A DNA stretch of 64,000 nucleotides from Cytobacillus praedii. GTDB taxonomy: Bacteria; Bacillota; Bacilli; Bacillales; Cytobacillaceae. The position numbers and the translations under genes were made by a program. Of the stretch, positions 26,638-35,527 are shown in pieces (positions within the stretch are counted from its first letter, which is position 1; the number at the start of each line of letters is the position of its first letter). The stretch spans positions 201,704 to 265,703 of the forward strand of contig NZ_LMBX01000004.1 in NCBI RefSeq assembly GCF_001439605.1, in the 5' to 3' direction. The notes under the pieces are model-generated. The model searched no databases. It had not been told where the DNA came from and saw only the letters and a program-made list of their open reading frames with translations.

Positions 26638-26757
26638 TCATTACGCCGTTTAGGGAAACCAGCAAATGCTGTTTTATTCGAAGCTTTGGATAAAGCGGCA
26701 TTTGTGACAGGATCTGAATTAATAATTGATGGTGTAATCAATCAATCAATCAATTAA
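26638..26757 (+). pseudogene. Remnant of a short-chain dehydrogenase (C-terminal end)
   Basis: Directly in frame after the kinase stop, codons 26644-26754 read RRLGKPANAVLF, EALDKAAFVTG, SELIIDG. This matches the C-terminal signature of SDR enzymes (RLGKPEEIANAVLFLASDEASFVTG-type), with a short internal deletion and the final residues replaced by a small ATCA repeat tail. There is no start or active site. It shows that an SDR gene was deleted here, or cut when the cassette inserted. Confidence 0.7.
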
Positions 26758-26923
26758 AGCATAAATGAGTTTGTATCTATACCGGGATCATGATGGATTG
26801 TAAAAAAATTTTGGCATTTTATTCGCATTTGTTGTAAAACTTTCAAAGATTAAATACCTGAAACTTTTCAGGAGAGGTTCATAGCGATACCCTCCATAAA
26901 AAACTATGGATGTATGACAAATA

Positions 26924-26954
26924 GACCATGTCCATATACGGGCATGGCTTTTTT
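26924..26954 (+). terminator. Terminator-like hairpin downstream of the immunity cassette
   Basis: CCATGTCC pairs with GGGCATGG (one G-T pair) around ATATAC and is followed by six T. The first plus-strand terminator after the kinase and the SDR remnant. A smaller TCCATA/TATGGA inverted repeat lies at about 26893-26910. Nothing else was seen before 27153. Confidence 0.7.
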
Positions 26955-27153
26955 GATTTCATCTTATGGCTTTTTTTCATCGAATTACTGCACCATTTTT
27001 TATTAAATTTAAATGTATTTCCATATTTTTAAAATAGTATTCAGATATTGTTTATTAATATATGTTTTTAGGATAATATTGATAGGTAATTATTAGGTGA
27101 TTTAAAGTGCTAATTTTTATAGATTAGAGCAATTTTAGTGGAGGATATTAAGA

Positions 27154-28281
27154 ATGAAGAAAGTAGTGTATGTTATTAATTTTATTATGTTAATGATGTT
27201 CTTAGTTGCTTGTTCTAATTCAGTAAATGATGAAAATCTTGAACAAGTAAAAATAAGTGTTGAACGGACTGGTGGATTATTAACAGGTATCGGAAAAGTT
27301 AAAGTATATATTGACGATAAAGAAGTGATGAAAGTAAAAAACAATCAAACAGAAACCTTAGAAATGTCAATGTCGACCGGTATTCATACTATTCAAACGA
27401 AGGGACAAGGGGATAAAAGTGATGTAGTGGAATTTGAGGTAGTGGCAGGTGCAAATAATATTTTCCACTTTAATACAGAAATCAGTAATCTATATGGAGT
27501 TAAGTTAAAGTTACTTAAACAGGATAATGGAAAGCAAGAGGTGCAAGAGGATTCTCAAAATGAAGTAGAAGATAAAGAAGTTTCAATTAATGGTATCACC
27601 AAAGATGAGGCTATTAGTTTGTCTAAAAGACTACCAAGTTATTCAGACCTAGTTGAAAATGGCGATACTTTTGCTGAGCCAAGAATTCACGATGATGTAT
27701 GGGCAATCGATATAAGTAGACCGAATGGGCTAGCAGAAGGGTCAATCATAATAGATAAAAATAGAACCGTATCATTCATGTATCCTAACGGTGATGTGGA
27801 TGAAGTTACGCCATATGGAGAATCAGAGGAAGATAATACACAACAGCATCAAGGGGAAGCAGGTACGTCTACACTTGGAGATAATCGTCAAAATGATTTA
27901 GATGAGGTACCTGTCCAGGGGGCAAACAATACGGCAGAGTCAGCACGAGATCAAATCGGCTACTTATTAATGTATTATTTGCAAACATATACAGATGGTG
28001 ATACGGCATCTCTTGGTAATTATGTTTATCCATCATCGGCATTCTATTCTGAGCAACAAACCTATATGGAATCGTTAAATTCTCGCGGAATAGTATTAGA
28101 TTTAATTGATTACGAACTTATTTCAATAGAGCAAATAGCAGATAAGAAGTATGAAGTAAATGCGGATGAGTATTATACGATTGATAATCCTGAAAAGGGC
28201 TTTAGTGATACCAAACAAACGAGCAAATATACAGTTGAACTAATTGACGGAGAATTTTATATTACAGCGGTAGAGTTATAA
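27154..28281 (+). CDS. Lipoprotein with TcaA-like C-terminal NTF2-fold domain
   Basis: 375 residues. Signal peptide with lipobox FLVAC (Cys20), so it is anchored outside the membrane. A beta-rich domain at about 30-125 looks like a PEGA/Ig-like fold (GIGKVKVYIDDKEV). A middle domain covers 140-225. An acidic Asn/Gln-rich linker follows. The C-terminal domain (about 260-375, RDQIGYLLMYYLQTYTDGD with SNYVYPSSAFY-like residues) resembles the NTF2-like domain of TcaA and related cell-envelope proteins. The role is probably in envelope or glycopeptide-type stress. It is a monocistronic gene after GGAGGA. The domain links are by resemblance only. Confidence 0.72.
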   Translation: MKKVVYVINFIMLMMFLVACSNSVNDENLEQVKISVERTGGLLTGIGKVKVYIDDKEVMKVKNNQTETLEMSMSTGIHTIQTKGQGDKSDVVEFEVVAGANNIFHFNTEISNLYGVKLKLLKQDNGKQEVQEDSQNEVEDKEVSINGITKDEAISLSKRLPSYSDLVENGDTFAEPRIHDDVWAIDISRPNGLAEGSIIIDKNRTVSFMYPNGDVDEVTPYGESEEDNTQQHQGEAGTSTLGDNRQNDLDEVPVQGANNTAESARDQIGYLLMYYLQTYTDGDTASLGNYVYPSSAFYSEQQTYMESLNSRGIVLDLIDYELISIEQIADKKYEVNADEYYTIDNPEKGFSDTKQTSKYTVELIDGEFYITAVEL

Positions 28282-28709
28282 TAATTATAGAATAAATACC
28301 ACTTACATTTGAGGCGATGAATCGTTCATAACATTTATAACCAATTGCCTCTCCTAAGCCTGGGGGAGGCTAGAATAATATGTTTTCTTAATGGACATCG
28401 CAAGGATAATAGATTGACTAATTTAGGAATTCTATTAAACTGAAAATAGATTTATCCTCAAACTCTTCTCTAAATTTTCTTTTTATATTTGCTGCTTCGC
28501 AAGTCATTATATGCCTTTTACTTTCTCCAAATGAATACACCTCTTTTTTATACTCACAAAACACTCATAAATTTTAAAAATCTGTCCGAAGTTCAAAATA
28601 AAGCTGATACAATCATGGTATAAATGGAGGTTTCTAAATTTATTAAAATCGTTTTTAGTATATAGAGGGTGCTGAAAATACATGAGCATTGGATTGGAGG
28701 AAGGATGCT
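28282..28709. other. Intergenic stretch without a supported gene
   Basis: Contains a GCCTC/GAGGC inverted repeat at about 28345-28370 and an AT-rich upstream region of the nuclease gene. A 60-codon minus-strand frame (28507-28689) has no ribosome site and is not called. Confidence 0.45.
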
Positions 28710-29375
28710 ATGGGATTTGAAAAAGAATATCAGACCTTTTTGAATTCTCACTTGCAGGCTAGAACAGGTGAACGGCTGCGGCGCCTACAAGAGGGGCACA
28801 ATCAGGCTGAAATGCTGTTTTTGAAGCAAGTATGGTGGCCTTTATTTTACCATTTCAAGTATCTTCATCCAGAATATGAAGTCGATGATTTCAAAGATGG
28901 CAAAAGGTATTTGGATTTCGCTTATATTCGTTCCGCCATCCGGATTTGTTTTGAGGTTGATGGGTATGGTTCTCATCTAAAGAACATAAGCAGATGGCAA
29001 TTTTCCGACAACCTAGAACGTCAAAACCAGTTGGTGATTGACGGATGGACCGTGATCCGCTTTTCTTATGACCAAGTGAAAGAGAAGCCACGTCGATGCC
29101 AACAGATTGTTCAGCAAGTGATTGGCCAATGGCTGGGTGATGAACTGGACCAAACATCTTTGTCCTTTGTTGAAAAGGAAGTGCTTCGGCTAGCGATTCG
29201 AAATGGAGGAGCCATATCCCCTAAAGAAGTGGGTAATTATTTAAAGTTAAGTGATAAGACGGTAAAAAAAATACTGACTCAATTAGTCGATAAAAAGCTG
29301 TTGATTCCCGCATCTGGGATCAAGAGGGTCCGCTCTTATCGGTTGGGGAATCAGGTTAAGTACCCGATCAGATAA
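28710..29375 (+). CDS. DUF559-like endonuclease with C-terminal winged helix
   Basis: 221 residues. The N-terminal half has the PD-(D/E)xK layout of DUF559/Vsr-like nucleases: Asp in RYLDFAYI, then ICFEVDGYGSH, then the RQNQLVIDGWTVIRFSYDQV strand-helix. The C-terminal part (about 150-221, LRLAIRNGGAISPKEVGNYLKLSDKTVKKILTQLVDKKLL) is a winged helix. The frame is open to a TTG at 28689, but GGAGGAAGG fixes ATG at 28710. A repair, restriction or mobile-DNA role is possible. Dispersed repeats begin at its stop codon. The nuclease family is recognised and the function is not. Confidence 0.75.
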   Translation: MGFEKEYQTFLNSHLQARTGERLRRLQEGHNQAEMLFLKQVWWPLFYHFKYLHPEYEVDDFKDGKRYLDFAYIRSAIRICFEVDGYGSHLKNISRWQFSDNLERQNQLVIDGWTVIRFSYDQVKEKPRRCQQIVQQVIGQWLGDELDQTSLSFVEKEVLRLAIRNGGAISPKEVGNYLKLSDKTVKKILTQLVDKKLLIPASGIKRVRSYRLGNQVKYPIR

Positions 29376-29570
29376 ATAGTCGGAAAAAATCCGCTTATGT
29401 AGTAGTTATAATAAAAGATACCTTAAATAGACGGAGAAATTCCGCCTATTGACTCGAAAAAAGCAAAAATCGTGGATTTTGTTTTGAATAGTCGGAAATT
29501 CTCCCCTTATTTACCCCAAAAAGAGATCTATTTTGTATTTAACCGGAAAATCTCCGCTTATTTTACTTTC
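29374..29570. repeat. Degenerate CGGAGAAATTCCG-type repeats, 51/61/51 bp apart
   Basis: Four copies (ATAGTCGGAAAAAATCCG, ATAGACGGAGAAATTCCG, ATAGTCGGAAATTCTCC, TTAACCGGAAAATCTCCG) start near 29376, 29427, 29488 and 29539. They match the element and spacing at 21705-21895. The first copy starts at the stop codon of the nuclease gene. A 118-codon frame across them (29533-29889) is taken as spurious. Confidence 0.75.
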
Positions 29571-29708
29571 CCTAGGTACTTTATTCAGGAATGGAAATGA
29601 GATGAAAACGGGTGTAAATCTTAGAGTAGTTCATATTAATGCGTTGCGGAGATATATCAGTAGTACTTGGTATGGGTTTTTAATTGAAAATAAAATAAAC
29701 TCCTTCTG

Positions 29709-29766
29709 GTGTCTGACCCCCAGTTCGTTAATGTATTACCCTGCTAAGAGTCAGACAGCTTTTTGG
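29709..29766 (+). terminator. Long-loop hairpin, terminator-like
   Basis: GTGTCTGAC and GTCAGACA pair across about 34 bases and are followed by GCTTTTT. The TGTCTGACCCC core may be a dispersed element. The rest of 29571-29970 has no supported gene. Confidence 0.5.
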
Positions 29767-29970
29767 AGGGCAAGCAGGAAGGTGATTTTTATTTTTTTAA
29801 AATTCTTCTCTCTTTCTATAAGTCACCAAAAAGTGAAATCGCCTTTGTTCCCTCATCCCAATTTCAAAAAGGCGGAAGGCATGGACTAAATTGGTAAGGG
29901 GTACATTGTATGAATCTTCCTTATTCGCCCAAGGGGGATAGTTTAATCAGAATTCTCGGCAATGCTTTAC

Positions 29971-30939
29971 CTAAACCCACCACATCCCCCCAACCGACTC
30001 ACTAACCATGACCGGTTTCAAAGTCTGAATTGCTTTTGCAAACCCCTCATCCACAGACATCAGCCCATCCTCATGCTCAATGCTCACCACATAATCATAT
30101 CCGTAAAGTCGAAGGGTACTAATCATATCCGCCCATACTTTGGAGTCATGCCCAAATCCAACCGTGCGGAAGTACCAGGACCGGTTTTGCATGTCGCTAT
30201 AAGGAGTCATATCCGTTAAGCCATTCCGGTTTGTATTTGGCTGATCAATAATTGTATCCTTCGCATGAAAATGATGAATCGCATTTTCACGTCCAAGTAT
30301 TTTAATAGATTCCACTGGGTCAATGCCTTGCCACCACATATGGCTTGGGTCAAGATTGGCCCCGATTGCAGGACCGCATGCTTCTCTTAAACGCAACAGC
30401 GTGGCAGGGGTATGTACGGAAAACCCGCCATGCAATTCAAGACCAATTTTCACATTAAGCTGGTCAGCCAGAGCTGCTTTTTCCTTCCAATACGGGATGA
30501 TTTTCTCTTCCCATTGCCATTTCAAAATTTCCTGGTATTCATTTGGCCAAGGGGCTACAGGCCAGTTCGGGTATTTCGCTTCTTCATGGTCACCAGGGCA
30601 GCCTGAAAAGGTATTAACGACAGGAACACCAAGCTTACTTGCTAATTGCAGTGTTTTTATAAAGATAGTGTCAGCTTCCTCAGCCATTGCCTTTTGCGGA
30701 TGAAGCGGGTTCCCATGGCAGCTGAGGGCACTAATTATTAATCCTCTTCCATTAATCTTTTCTAAGAAATCCTTCTGCTTCTGCTCATCCGCAAGCAATT
30801 CATCCACCTTACAATGTGCATCCCCAGGATACCCCCCCGTCCCAAGCTCCACCGCCTCAATCCCCATCGAAGCAACATAATCAAGCATCTCATCCAAACC
30901 CTTATCCGAAAACAAAACAGTAAAAACGCCTAATTTCAT
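29971..30939 (-). CDS. TIM-barrel sugar phosphate isomerase/epimerase
   Basis: 322 residues of the xylose-isomerase-like AP-endonuclease-2 family. Barrel strands and metal-ligand candidates include GLELHGGFS (Glu), NLDPSHMWWQG (Asp/His), HHFHAKD (His) and SIEHED (Glu/His near the C-terminus). Such enzymes isomerise or epimerise sugars, inosose or keto-sugars with a divalent metal. It is transcribed away from the LacI regulator gene, and both have a similar dyad in front. It is the diverging arm of the sugar cluster. Confidence 0.85.
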   Translation of the reverse strand: MKLGVFTVLFSDKGLDEMLDYVASMGIEAVELGTGGYPGDAHCKVDELLADEQKQKDFLEKINGRGLIISALSCHGNPLHPQKAMAEEADTIFIKTLQLASKLGVPVVNTFSGCPGDHEEAKYPNWPVAPWPNEYQEILKWQWEEKIIPYWKEKAALADQLNVKIGLELHGGFSVHTPATLLRLREACGPAIGANLDPSHMWWQGIDPVESIKILGRENAIHHFHAKDTIIDQPNTNRNGLTDMTPYSDMQNRSWYFRTVGFGHDSKVWADMISTLRLYGYDYVVSIEHEDGLMSVDEGFAKAIQTLKPVMVSESVGGMWWV

Positions 30940-30968
30940 ACAAAAACACCATCCTCAAAAATGAAATT

Positions 30969-30982
30969 TGTAATCCGTTACA
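30969..30982. promoter_or_regulatory. Probable LacI-type operator near the epimerase start
   Basis: TGTAATCCGTTACA is a near-palindrome with the same TGTAA-N4-TTACA arms as the site at 31249-31264. It lies 30 bp upstream of the minus-strand gene starting at 30939, so the LacI protein may repress both arms. Confidence 0.6.
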
Positions 30983-31027
30983 TTCGAATATAAAAGCAGT
31001 GTAAATAGTTTGAGTGAAAAAAATTTA

Positions 31028-31155
31028 GTTGATTGGAGCGGAAGGTGCGAGACTCCTGCGGGAGTAGTGGGACAGGTGAGACCCCGCAGGAGCGCCAGCG
31101 ACGAGGAGGCTCACCGCCCACCCCGCGGAAAGCGAGCACCTGGAGCGGAAATCAA
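31028..31155. repeat. ~130 bp Bacillaceae intergenic repeat, copy 1
   Basis: GC-rich unit bounded by GTTGATTGGAGCGGAAGGTGC and its partly complementary end (GCACCTGGAGCGGAAATCAAC), with GAGACTCCTGCGGGAGTAG and GTGAGACCCCGCAGGAGC inside. The ends can pair. Reading frames across it are artefacts. Confidence 0.9.
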
Positions 31156-31247
31156 CTCTACCAAACTAAGCTTTTATTAATAAAACAGCCATATTTATCT
31201 CGTTACCATAATATATTGGGTAACAATCCAATAAATTCTAAAATCAT

Positions 31248-31265
31248 TTTGTAATCGATTACAAA
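31248..31265. promoter_or_regulatory. LacI-type operator or cre site before the regulator gene
   Basis: The core TTGTAATCGATTACAA (31249-31264) is a perfect palindrome, with one more pair on each side. It lies 35 bp before the LacI gene. It also fits the CcpA cre consensus, so it may serve autoregulation, carbon catabolite control or both. An imperfect GTTACC/GGTAAC dyad lies at 31202-31224. Confidence 0.75.
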
Positions 31266-31299
31266 TTGCTGTCATAGAGTATGAAAGAGGGAAATGATC

Positions 31300-32289
31300 A
31301 TGGCAAATATCCAGCAGGTAGCTGAAAAAGCAGGAGTTTCCGTCGCAACCGTTTCAAGAGTGCTAAACCATGCGGCATCAGTAAGCACAAAAACAAGGCT
31401 AAAGGTTGAAGATGCAATTAAGGAACTAAATTATGAGCCGAGCATGCTCGGGAGAAACCTAAGAAACTCTGAAAGCCGGCTATTACTAGTCCTTCTCCCG
31501 AGCATTTCCAATCCTTTTTACACAGAAATTATTAACGGGATTCAAAATACAGCGATTGCAAACAGCTACAACATACTTCTTTGCGAAACAGATTCAAACC
31601 CGCAGCGGGAAAACATTTACTTTAATATGATCAAAAACAAATTGGCAGACGGGGTCATCTCAATGGACCCGACAGTTAATAGGCAGAAGCTAACTGAATT
31701 AGCGGAAAGCCACCCTGTTATCCTTTGCAGTGAGTATGACGAAGGCGGGAGTATTCCTTTTGTCACGATTGATAGTGAGCTGGCTGCTTATCAGGCAGTT
31801 AAGCATCTCATTCGCTTAGGCAATAAAAAAATAGCCCTTATTAATTCAGATGAAAAGTTCCTCTATGCAAGACAGCGCAGAAGCGGGTATGAAAGGGCGC
31901 TTAAGGAGTTCAATCTTCCTATCCGTGAAGAATGGATTTACCACACAAGAGATCTGGAATTTCAAAATGGTGTGCAGGCAATGAGAATGCTGCTTGAGCT
32001 AGAAGAAAAGCCAACTGCCATATTTGCAGTTTCCGATACATTAGCGATTGGTGCATTAAAAGGCATCAATGGAAGCGGGCTGCATGTACCAAACGATCTG
32101 GCCATTATCGGCTTTGACAATATCAGTTTTTCTAACATGACGAATCCAACACTGACAACGGTTTCTCAGCCGATGTACAAAATGGGGGTTACAGCGGCAA
32201 ATATGCTGATCATGAGTATAAAGGGTGAACAGGTGGAAAGCGTTGTGCTCGATCATGATTTAATCATTCGGGAGTCAACAATGGGGTAA
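31300..32289 (+). CDS. LacI-family transcriptional regulator
   Basis: 329 residues. N-terminal LacI helix-turn-helix and hinge (IQQVAEKAGVSVATVSRVLNH, YEPSMLGRNLR), then a periplasmic-binding-like sensor domain (about 60-329). ATG at 31294 is too close to AGAGGG, so the ATG at 31300 is preferred. First gene of the plus-strand sugar operon. It probably represses it, with the operators in front as targets. The inducer is probably the transported sugar or its oxidised product. Confidence 0.92.
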   Translation: MANIQQVAEKAGVSVATVSRVLNHAASVSTKTRLKVEDAIKELNYEPSMLGRNLRNSESRLLLVLLPSISNPFYTEIINGIQNTAIANSYNILLCETDSNPQRENIYFNMIKNKLADGVISMDPTVNRQKLTELAESHPVILCSEYDEGGSIPFVTIDSELAAYQAVKHLIRLGNKKIALINSDEKFLYARQRRSGYERALKEFNLPIREEWIYHTRDLEFQNGVQAMRMLLELEEKPTAIFAVSDTLAIGALKGINGSGLHVPNDLAIIGFDNISFSNMTNPTLTTVSQPMYKMGVTAANMLIMSIKGEQVESVVLDHDLIIRESTMG

Positions 32290-32303
32290 GGAGGTCTTTT
32301 GAA

Positions 32304-33311
32304 TTGGGAATAAAAGTAGGCATCATCGGCTGCGGTTCAATTGCTAAATACCGTCATGCACCAGAGTATAAAGCCAATCCTCATGTGGAGGAAATCGTTT
32401 TTTATGACCGGAATGTGGAAAGAGCGAAGGAATTGGCGTTGGAATTTGGCGGGTGTGTTGTAAAAACAGTAGAAGAACTATTCAATGATCCAGCCATTAT
32501 AGCAATAAGTGATTGCTCCTCCAATGAAGTTCATCATCTTAATACATCAAATGCGCTGCGAAGCGGCAAGCATGTCCTCTGTGAAAAGCCTTTAGCGATT
32601 AATGTGGAGCTTGCCGAAGAAATAATAGAAGCCGAACGAAAATCAGGAATGAAATTAATGATTGACCACAACCAGCGCTTTACGAAGGCTCACCAAAAGG
32701 CGAAGGAAATTTTAGATAACAATGAACTAGGCGAAGTATTAACCTTTAAAACCTCATTTGGACATCAAGGCCCTGAAAACTGGGGAGTAGACAAATCAAA
32801 TGCCACCTGGTTTTTCAAGAAAGATCGTTCCTACTCGGGCGTTGCAGGCGATCTCGGCATTCATAAAATCGATTTAATTCATTACTTATTAGCTGACGAA
32901 ATCGAGGAAGTGCATGCCTTTCACGGGGCACTTGATAAAGTAGACGAAACAGGAAAGCCAATCGAAGTTTGCGACAATGTGGTCTGCGCCTTAAAAACAA
33001 AAAAAGGCAGACTAGGAACAGCGTCCTTTTCATGGACCTACTACGGCTTAGAAGACAATTCAACCACAATCTATTGCCAAGATGGAATAATCAAAATCTA
33101 TCAAGATCCAGAAGCACAGCTCATCATTGAAAAAAAAGACGGCACCATCATTAAATACGAACTAGAGCCAATCCAAACAAACAATAACCAAACAAACTCC
33201 GGCATCATCGATGCATTCATCGATTGCATCATCCATGACCGCAAGCCTCCAGTAACAAGTAAGGAAGCACTTGCTTGTCTAAAAGTAATTGATAAAATAC
33301 TAGGTTTGTAG
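32304..33311 (+). CDS. Gfo/Idh/MocA-family oxidoreductase (first copy)
   Basis: 335 residues. The N-terminal NAD(P) fold has GIIGCGSIAKYRHAPEY, and CEKPLAINV has the conserved EKP Lys. The substrate domain has GDLGIHKIDLIHYLL, with the catalytic-type His and Asp. The family oxidises or reduces hydroxyl groups of sugars and cyclitols. TTG start 9 nt after AAGGAGG, 14 nt behind the regulator. Its partner two genes later is only distantly related, so two different redox steps are likely. Confidence 0.9.
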   Translation: MGIKVGIIGCGSIAKYRHAPEYKANPHVEEIVFYDRNVERAKELALEFGGCVVKTVEELFNDPAIIAISDCSSNEVHHLNTSNALRSGKHVLCEKPLAINVELAEEIIEAERKSGMKLMIDHNQRFTKAHQKAKEILDNNELGEVLTFKTSFGHQGPENWGVDKSNATWFFKKDRSYSGVAGDLGIHKIDLIHYLLADEIEEVHAFHGALDKVDETGKPIEVCDNVVCALKTKKGRLGTASFSWTYYGLEDNSTTIYCQDGIIKIYQDPEAQLIIEKKDGTIIKYELEPIQTNNNQTNSGIIDAFIDCIIHDRKPPVTSKEALACLKVIDKILGL

Positions 33312-33360
33312 ATTGATTAAAGAAATCTGCAGGATTGTTAAGAAACAGCAAAAATGATTA

Positions 33361-33490
33361 GTTGCTTGGAGCGGAAGGTGCGAGACTCCTCCGGGAGTAG
33401 TGGGACAGGTGAGACCCCGCAGGAGAGCCAGCGACGAGGAGGCTAAACGCCCACCCCGCGGAAAGCGAGCTACCTGTAGAGGAAATCAAC
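33361..33490. repeat. ~130 bp Bacillaceae intergenic repeat, copy 2
   Basis: Same unit and orientation as copy 1 (CTTGGAGCGGAAGGTGCGAG at the left, CGGAAAGCGAGCTACCTG at the right). Lies between the first Gfo/Idh gene and the second TIM-barrel gene. Confidence 0.9.
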
Positions 33491-33604
33491 CCCTACCAAA
33501 CTTTTTACCTATAAAAAAATTTTTTCATACTAAACATGTAATGGATTTCATATTTTTAAATAGCTGTCTCAATGTCATCAATTAATCAGACAGGAGGGTT
33601 GAAA

Positions 33605-34411
33605 ATGCTGAAGCAGCTTGCAATCAATTCCAACACGTATCACGGCTTTTCACTAGAAGATGCAGTCAAAGGTGCCAGCAGTGCAGGATTCACGCAAATT
33701 GAATTATCCGCAGTCAAAGACCATACTGCACATGTCCTGCCGGAAATGTCATCCAAACAGCTTCGTGAAATCAAAGAATTGCTTCACGAATATAACATGC
33801 AATGCGCAGGAATTGGCGCCCATAGCAACGTCATGAAAACAGAAGGAATCGATAACTTATTAAAAAGCATCGACTTGGCCGTTGAATTCAATTGCCCGTA
33901 TATCATTACTGCCACAGGTGATTCCCATCATGACTTCAATGTCATTGAGGACGAAAGGGTGCTGGCTGAGAATTTGGAACCTGTCATTCAAAAGTGTGAA
34001 AAACTAAATAAAACCCTTGTCATAGAAACACATGGAAACAACTATGCAACAGGTGTGGCACTGACGAAACTGGCTGCCTCACTGCATAACCGCGTCAAAG
34101 TAAATTATGATACTGCTAATGTAATTTTTTATGGAAATACTCTGCCTTATGAGGATTTAGAAGCCTCCGCTGATTGTGTGTCATTTATCCATTTAAAGGA
34201 TAAACGCGGTGCTTATAATGAATGGAACTTCCCCGCAATAGGAGACGGAGAATTAGATTTCCGCAAAATCTTTGCCATATTAAAAAAAGCAGATTACAAG
34301 GGACCAATCAGCGTAGAAATTGAATTTACCCCAGCAGGCCCAGCCGATCTAGAAGAAGTGAACGAAGCAGTAAAAAGGTCGTACACTTATCTTTCAAGAC
34401 TACTAGAGTAA
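33605..34411 (+). CDS. TIM-barrel sugar isomerase/epimerase (second)
   Basis: 268 residues, AP-endonuclease-2-like barrel: QIELSAVKDH, VIETHGNN (Glu), VNYDTANVIFYG (Asp), SFIHLKDKRG (His), SVEIEF (terminal Glu). The metal-ligand pattern of sugar isomerases and inosose-type epimerases/dehydratases is kept. An upstream in-frame start (33572) is rejected because AGGAGGG lies 7-8 bases before ATG 33605. Ten bases separate it from the next dehydrogenase. It differs from the enzyme at 29971 and probably acts on another intermediate. Confidence 0.85.
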   Translation: MLKQLAINSNTYHGFSLEDAVKGASSAGFTQIELSAVKDHTAHVLPEMSSKQLREIKELLHEYNMQCAGIGAHSNVMKTEGIDNLLKSIDLAVEFNCPYIITATGDSHHDFNVIEDERVLAENLEPVIQKCEKLNKTLVIETHGNNYATGVALTKLAASLHNRVKVNYDTANVIFYGNTLPYEDLEASADCVSFIHLKDKRGAYNEWNFPAIGDGELDFRKIFAILKKADYKGPISVEIEFTPAGPADLEEVNEAVKRSYTYLSRLLE

Positions 34412-34421
34412 GGAGGACCAT

Positions 34422-35417
34422 ATGAAAAACATAGGCCTCGTCGGTTTAGGATTTATCGGCAGCATGCATCTGAAAGCTTATCATTCATTTGAAAATTGTC
34501 GGGTTGCTGCAATCTGTACGCGGAGTGAACTAGAAGACAAGGAAATCACTGATCTTTTTAATGGAACCTTTGTTTCTGACTATGATGAATTATTGCGTCG
34601 CAAGGATATCGATATAATTGATATTTGTTTGCCGACTTTTTTACATGAAGAATATATTGTCAAGGCGGCAAGAGCGGGAAAGCATATTATTTGTGAAAAA
34701 CCTCTAACCTTATCCTTGGAGTCTGCTAAACGGATTTTTAAAGAAGTTCAGGATCATGGCGTGAGATTATTCGTCGGCCATTTGCTCCGCTTTTGGCCAG
34801 AATATCAAACCATTAAATCCTATAGCGAATCCGATCAATTAAAGGATATCGAAATCGTTCATGCACAGCGATTAGGGCAGACTCCGGCATGGAGTGATTG
34901 GTTCCAGCATCCAGAAAAAAGCGGAGGCGCTTTGTTCGACCTCCATATTCATGATATCGATTTCATTTCATATCTGCTCGGCGAAGCGGAATCCGTTTAT
35001 GCTGCAGGCACGAAAAACAAATATGGTGCCTGGGATCATATCATGTCGATCCTTACATTTAAAAATAATAGAAAAGCATTTGTTGAAGCCTCTCACCGCA
35101 TGCCGAACGGCTATCCGTTTACGATGTTGTTTAGAGCACAGGCTGCCCAAGGCACTCTGGAGTATCGCGTAGCTGCTGGTGAGAATATCGAGCAAATCAA
35201 TCATCAACAGTTTGTTTACTACAATGATAAAACCAAATCTTCCATAGATATTGTTGATGGGGATGCATTTCAAAATGAACTATCGTATTTTGTCCAATGC
35301 CTTGAAACGAATCAAGAAAACCATGTGATTCCTCTAGAAGATGTATTTTATACACTGAAGCTATTGAAGGCGATTGAAGCATCGTTGAAAACAGGACAGA
35401 AAATCTCTCTCTACTAA
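34422..35417 (+). CDS. Gfo/Idh/MocA-family oxidoreductase (second copy)
   Basis: 331 residues: GLVGLGFIGSMHLKAY for the cofactor, CEKPLTLS with the EKP Lys, and GGALFDLHIHDIDFISYLL with the active-site His/Asp. Ribosome site AAGGAGG. Close coupling to the TIM-barrel gene suggests consecutive steps, such as oxidation of a hydroxyl followed by isomerisation of the keto-sugar. The sugar itself cannot be inferred. Confidence 0.9.
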   Translation: MKNIGLVGLGFIGSMHLKAYHSFENCRVAAICTRSELEDKEITDLFNGTFVSDYDELLRRKDIDIIDICLPTFLHEEYIVKAARAGKHIICEKPLTLSLESAKRIFKEVQDHGVRLFVGHLLRFWPEYQTIKSYSESDQLKDIEIVHAQRLGQTPAWSDWFQHPEKSGGALFDLHIHDIDFISYLLGEAESVYAAGTKNKYGAWDHIMSILTFKNNRKAFVEASHRMPNGYPFTMLFRAQAAQGTLEYRVAAGENIEQINHQQFVYYNDKTKSSIDIVDGDAFQNELSYFVQCLETNQENHVIPLEDVFYTLKLLKAIEASLKTGQKISLY

Positions 35418-35527
35418 CTATTCAAACTTACCTTCATTCCCAGCAAAAATTCCTCTTACATGTAAGTGTTTTAATTGAGTTCATCCTGTGATAGATTACC
35501 AAAATTTTAAACTAAGGGGGTTATTGA

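Noticed and set aside
29533..29889. 118-codon plus-strand frame after the nuclease gene
   Set aside because: Begins inside the degenerate repeats, crosses a terminator-like hairpin and has no family resemblance.
31033..31254. Arg/Gly/Ser-rich frames over the GC-rich repeats (also at 33400, 36613 and 37322)
   Set aside because: These are translations of the ~130-bp intergenic repeat; the same peptide pattern recurs at every copy.
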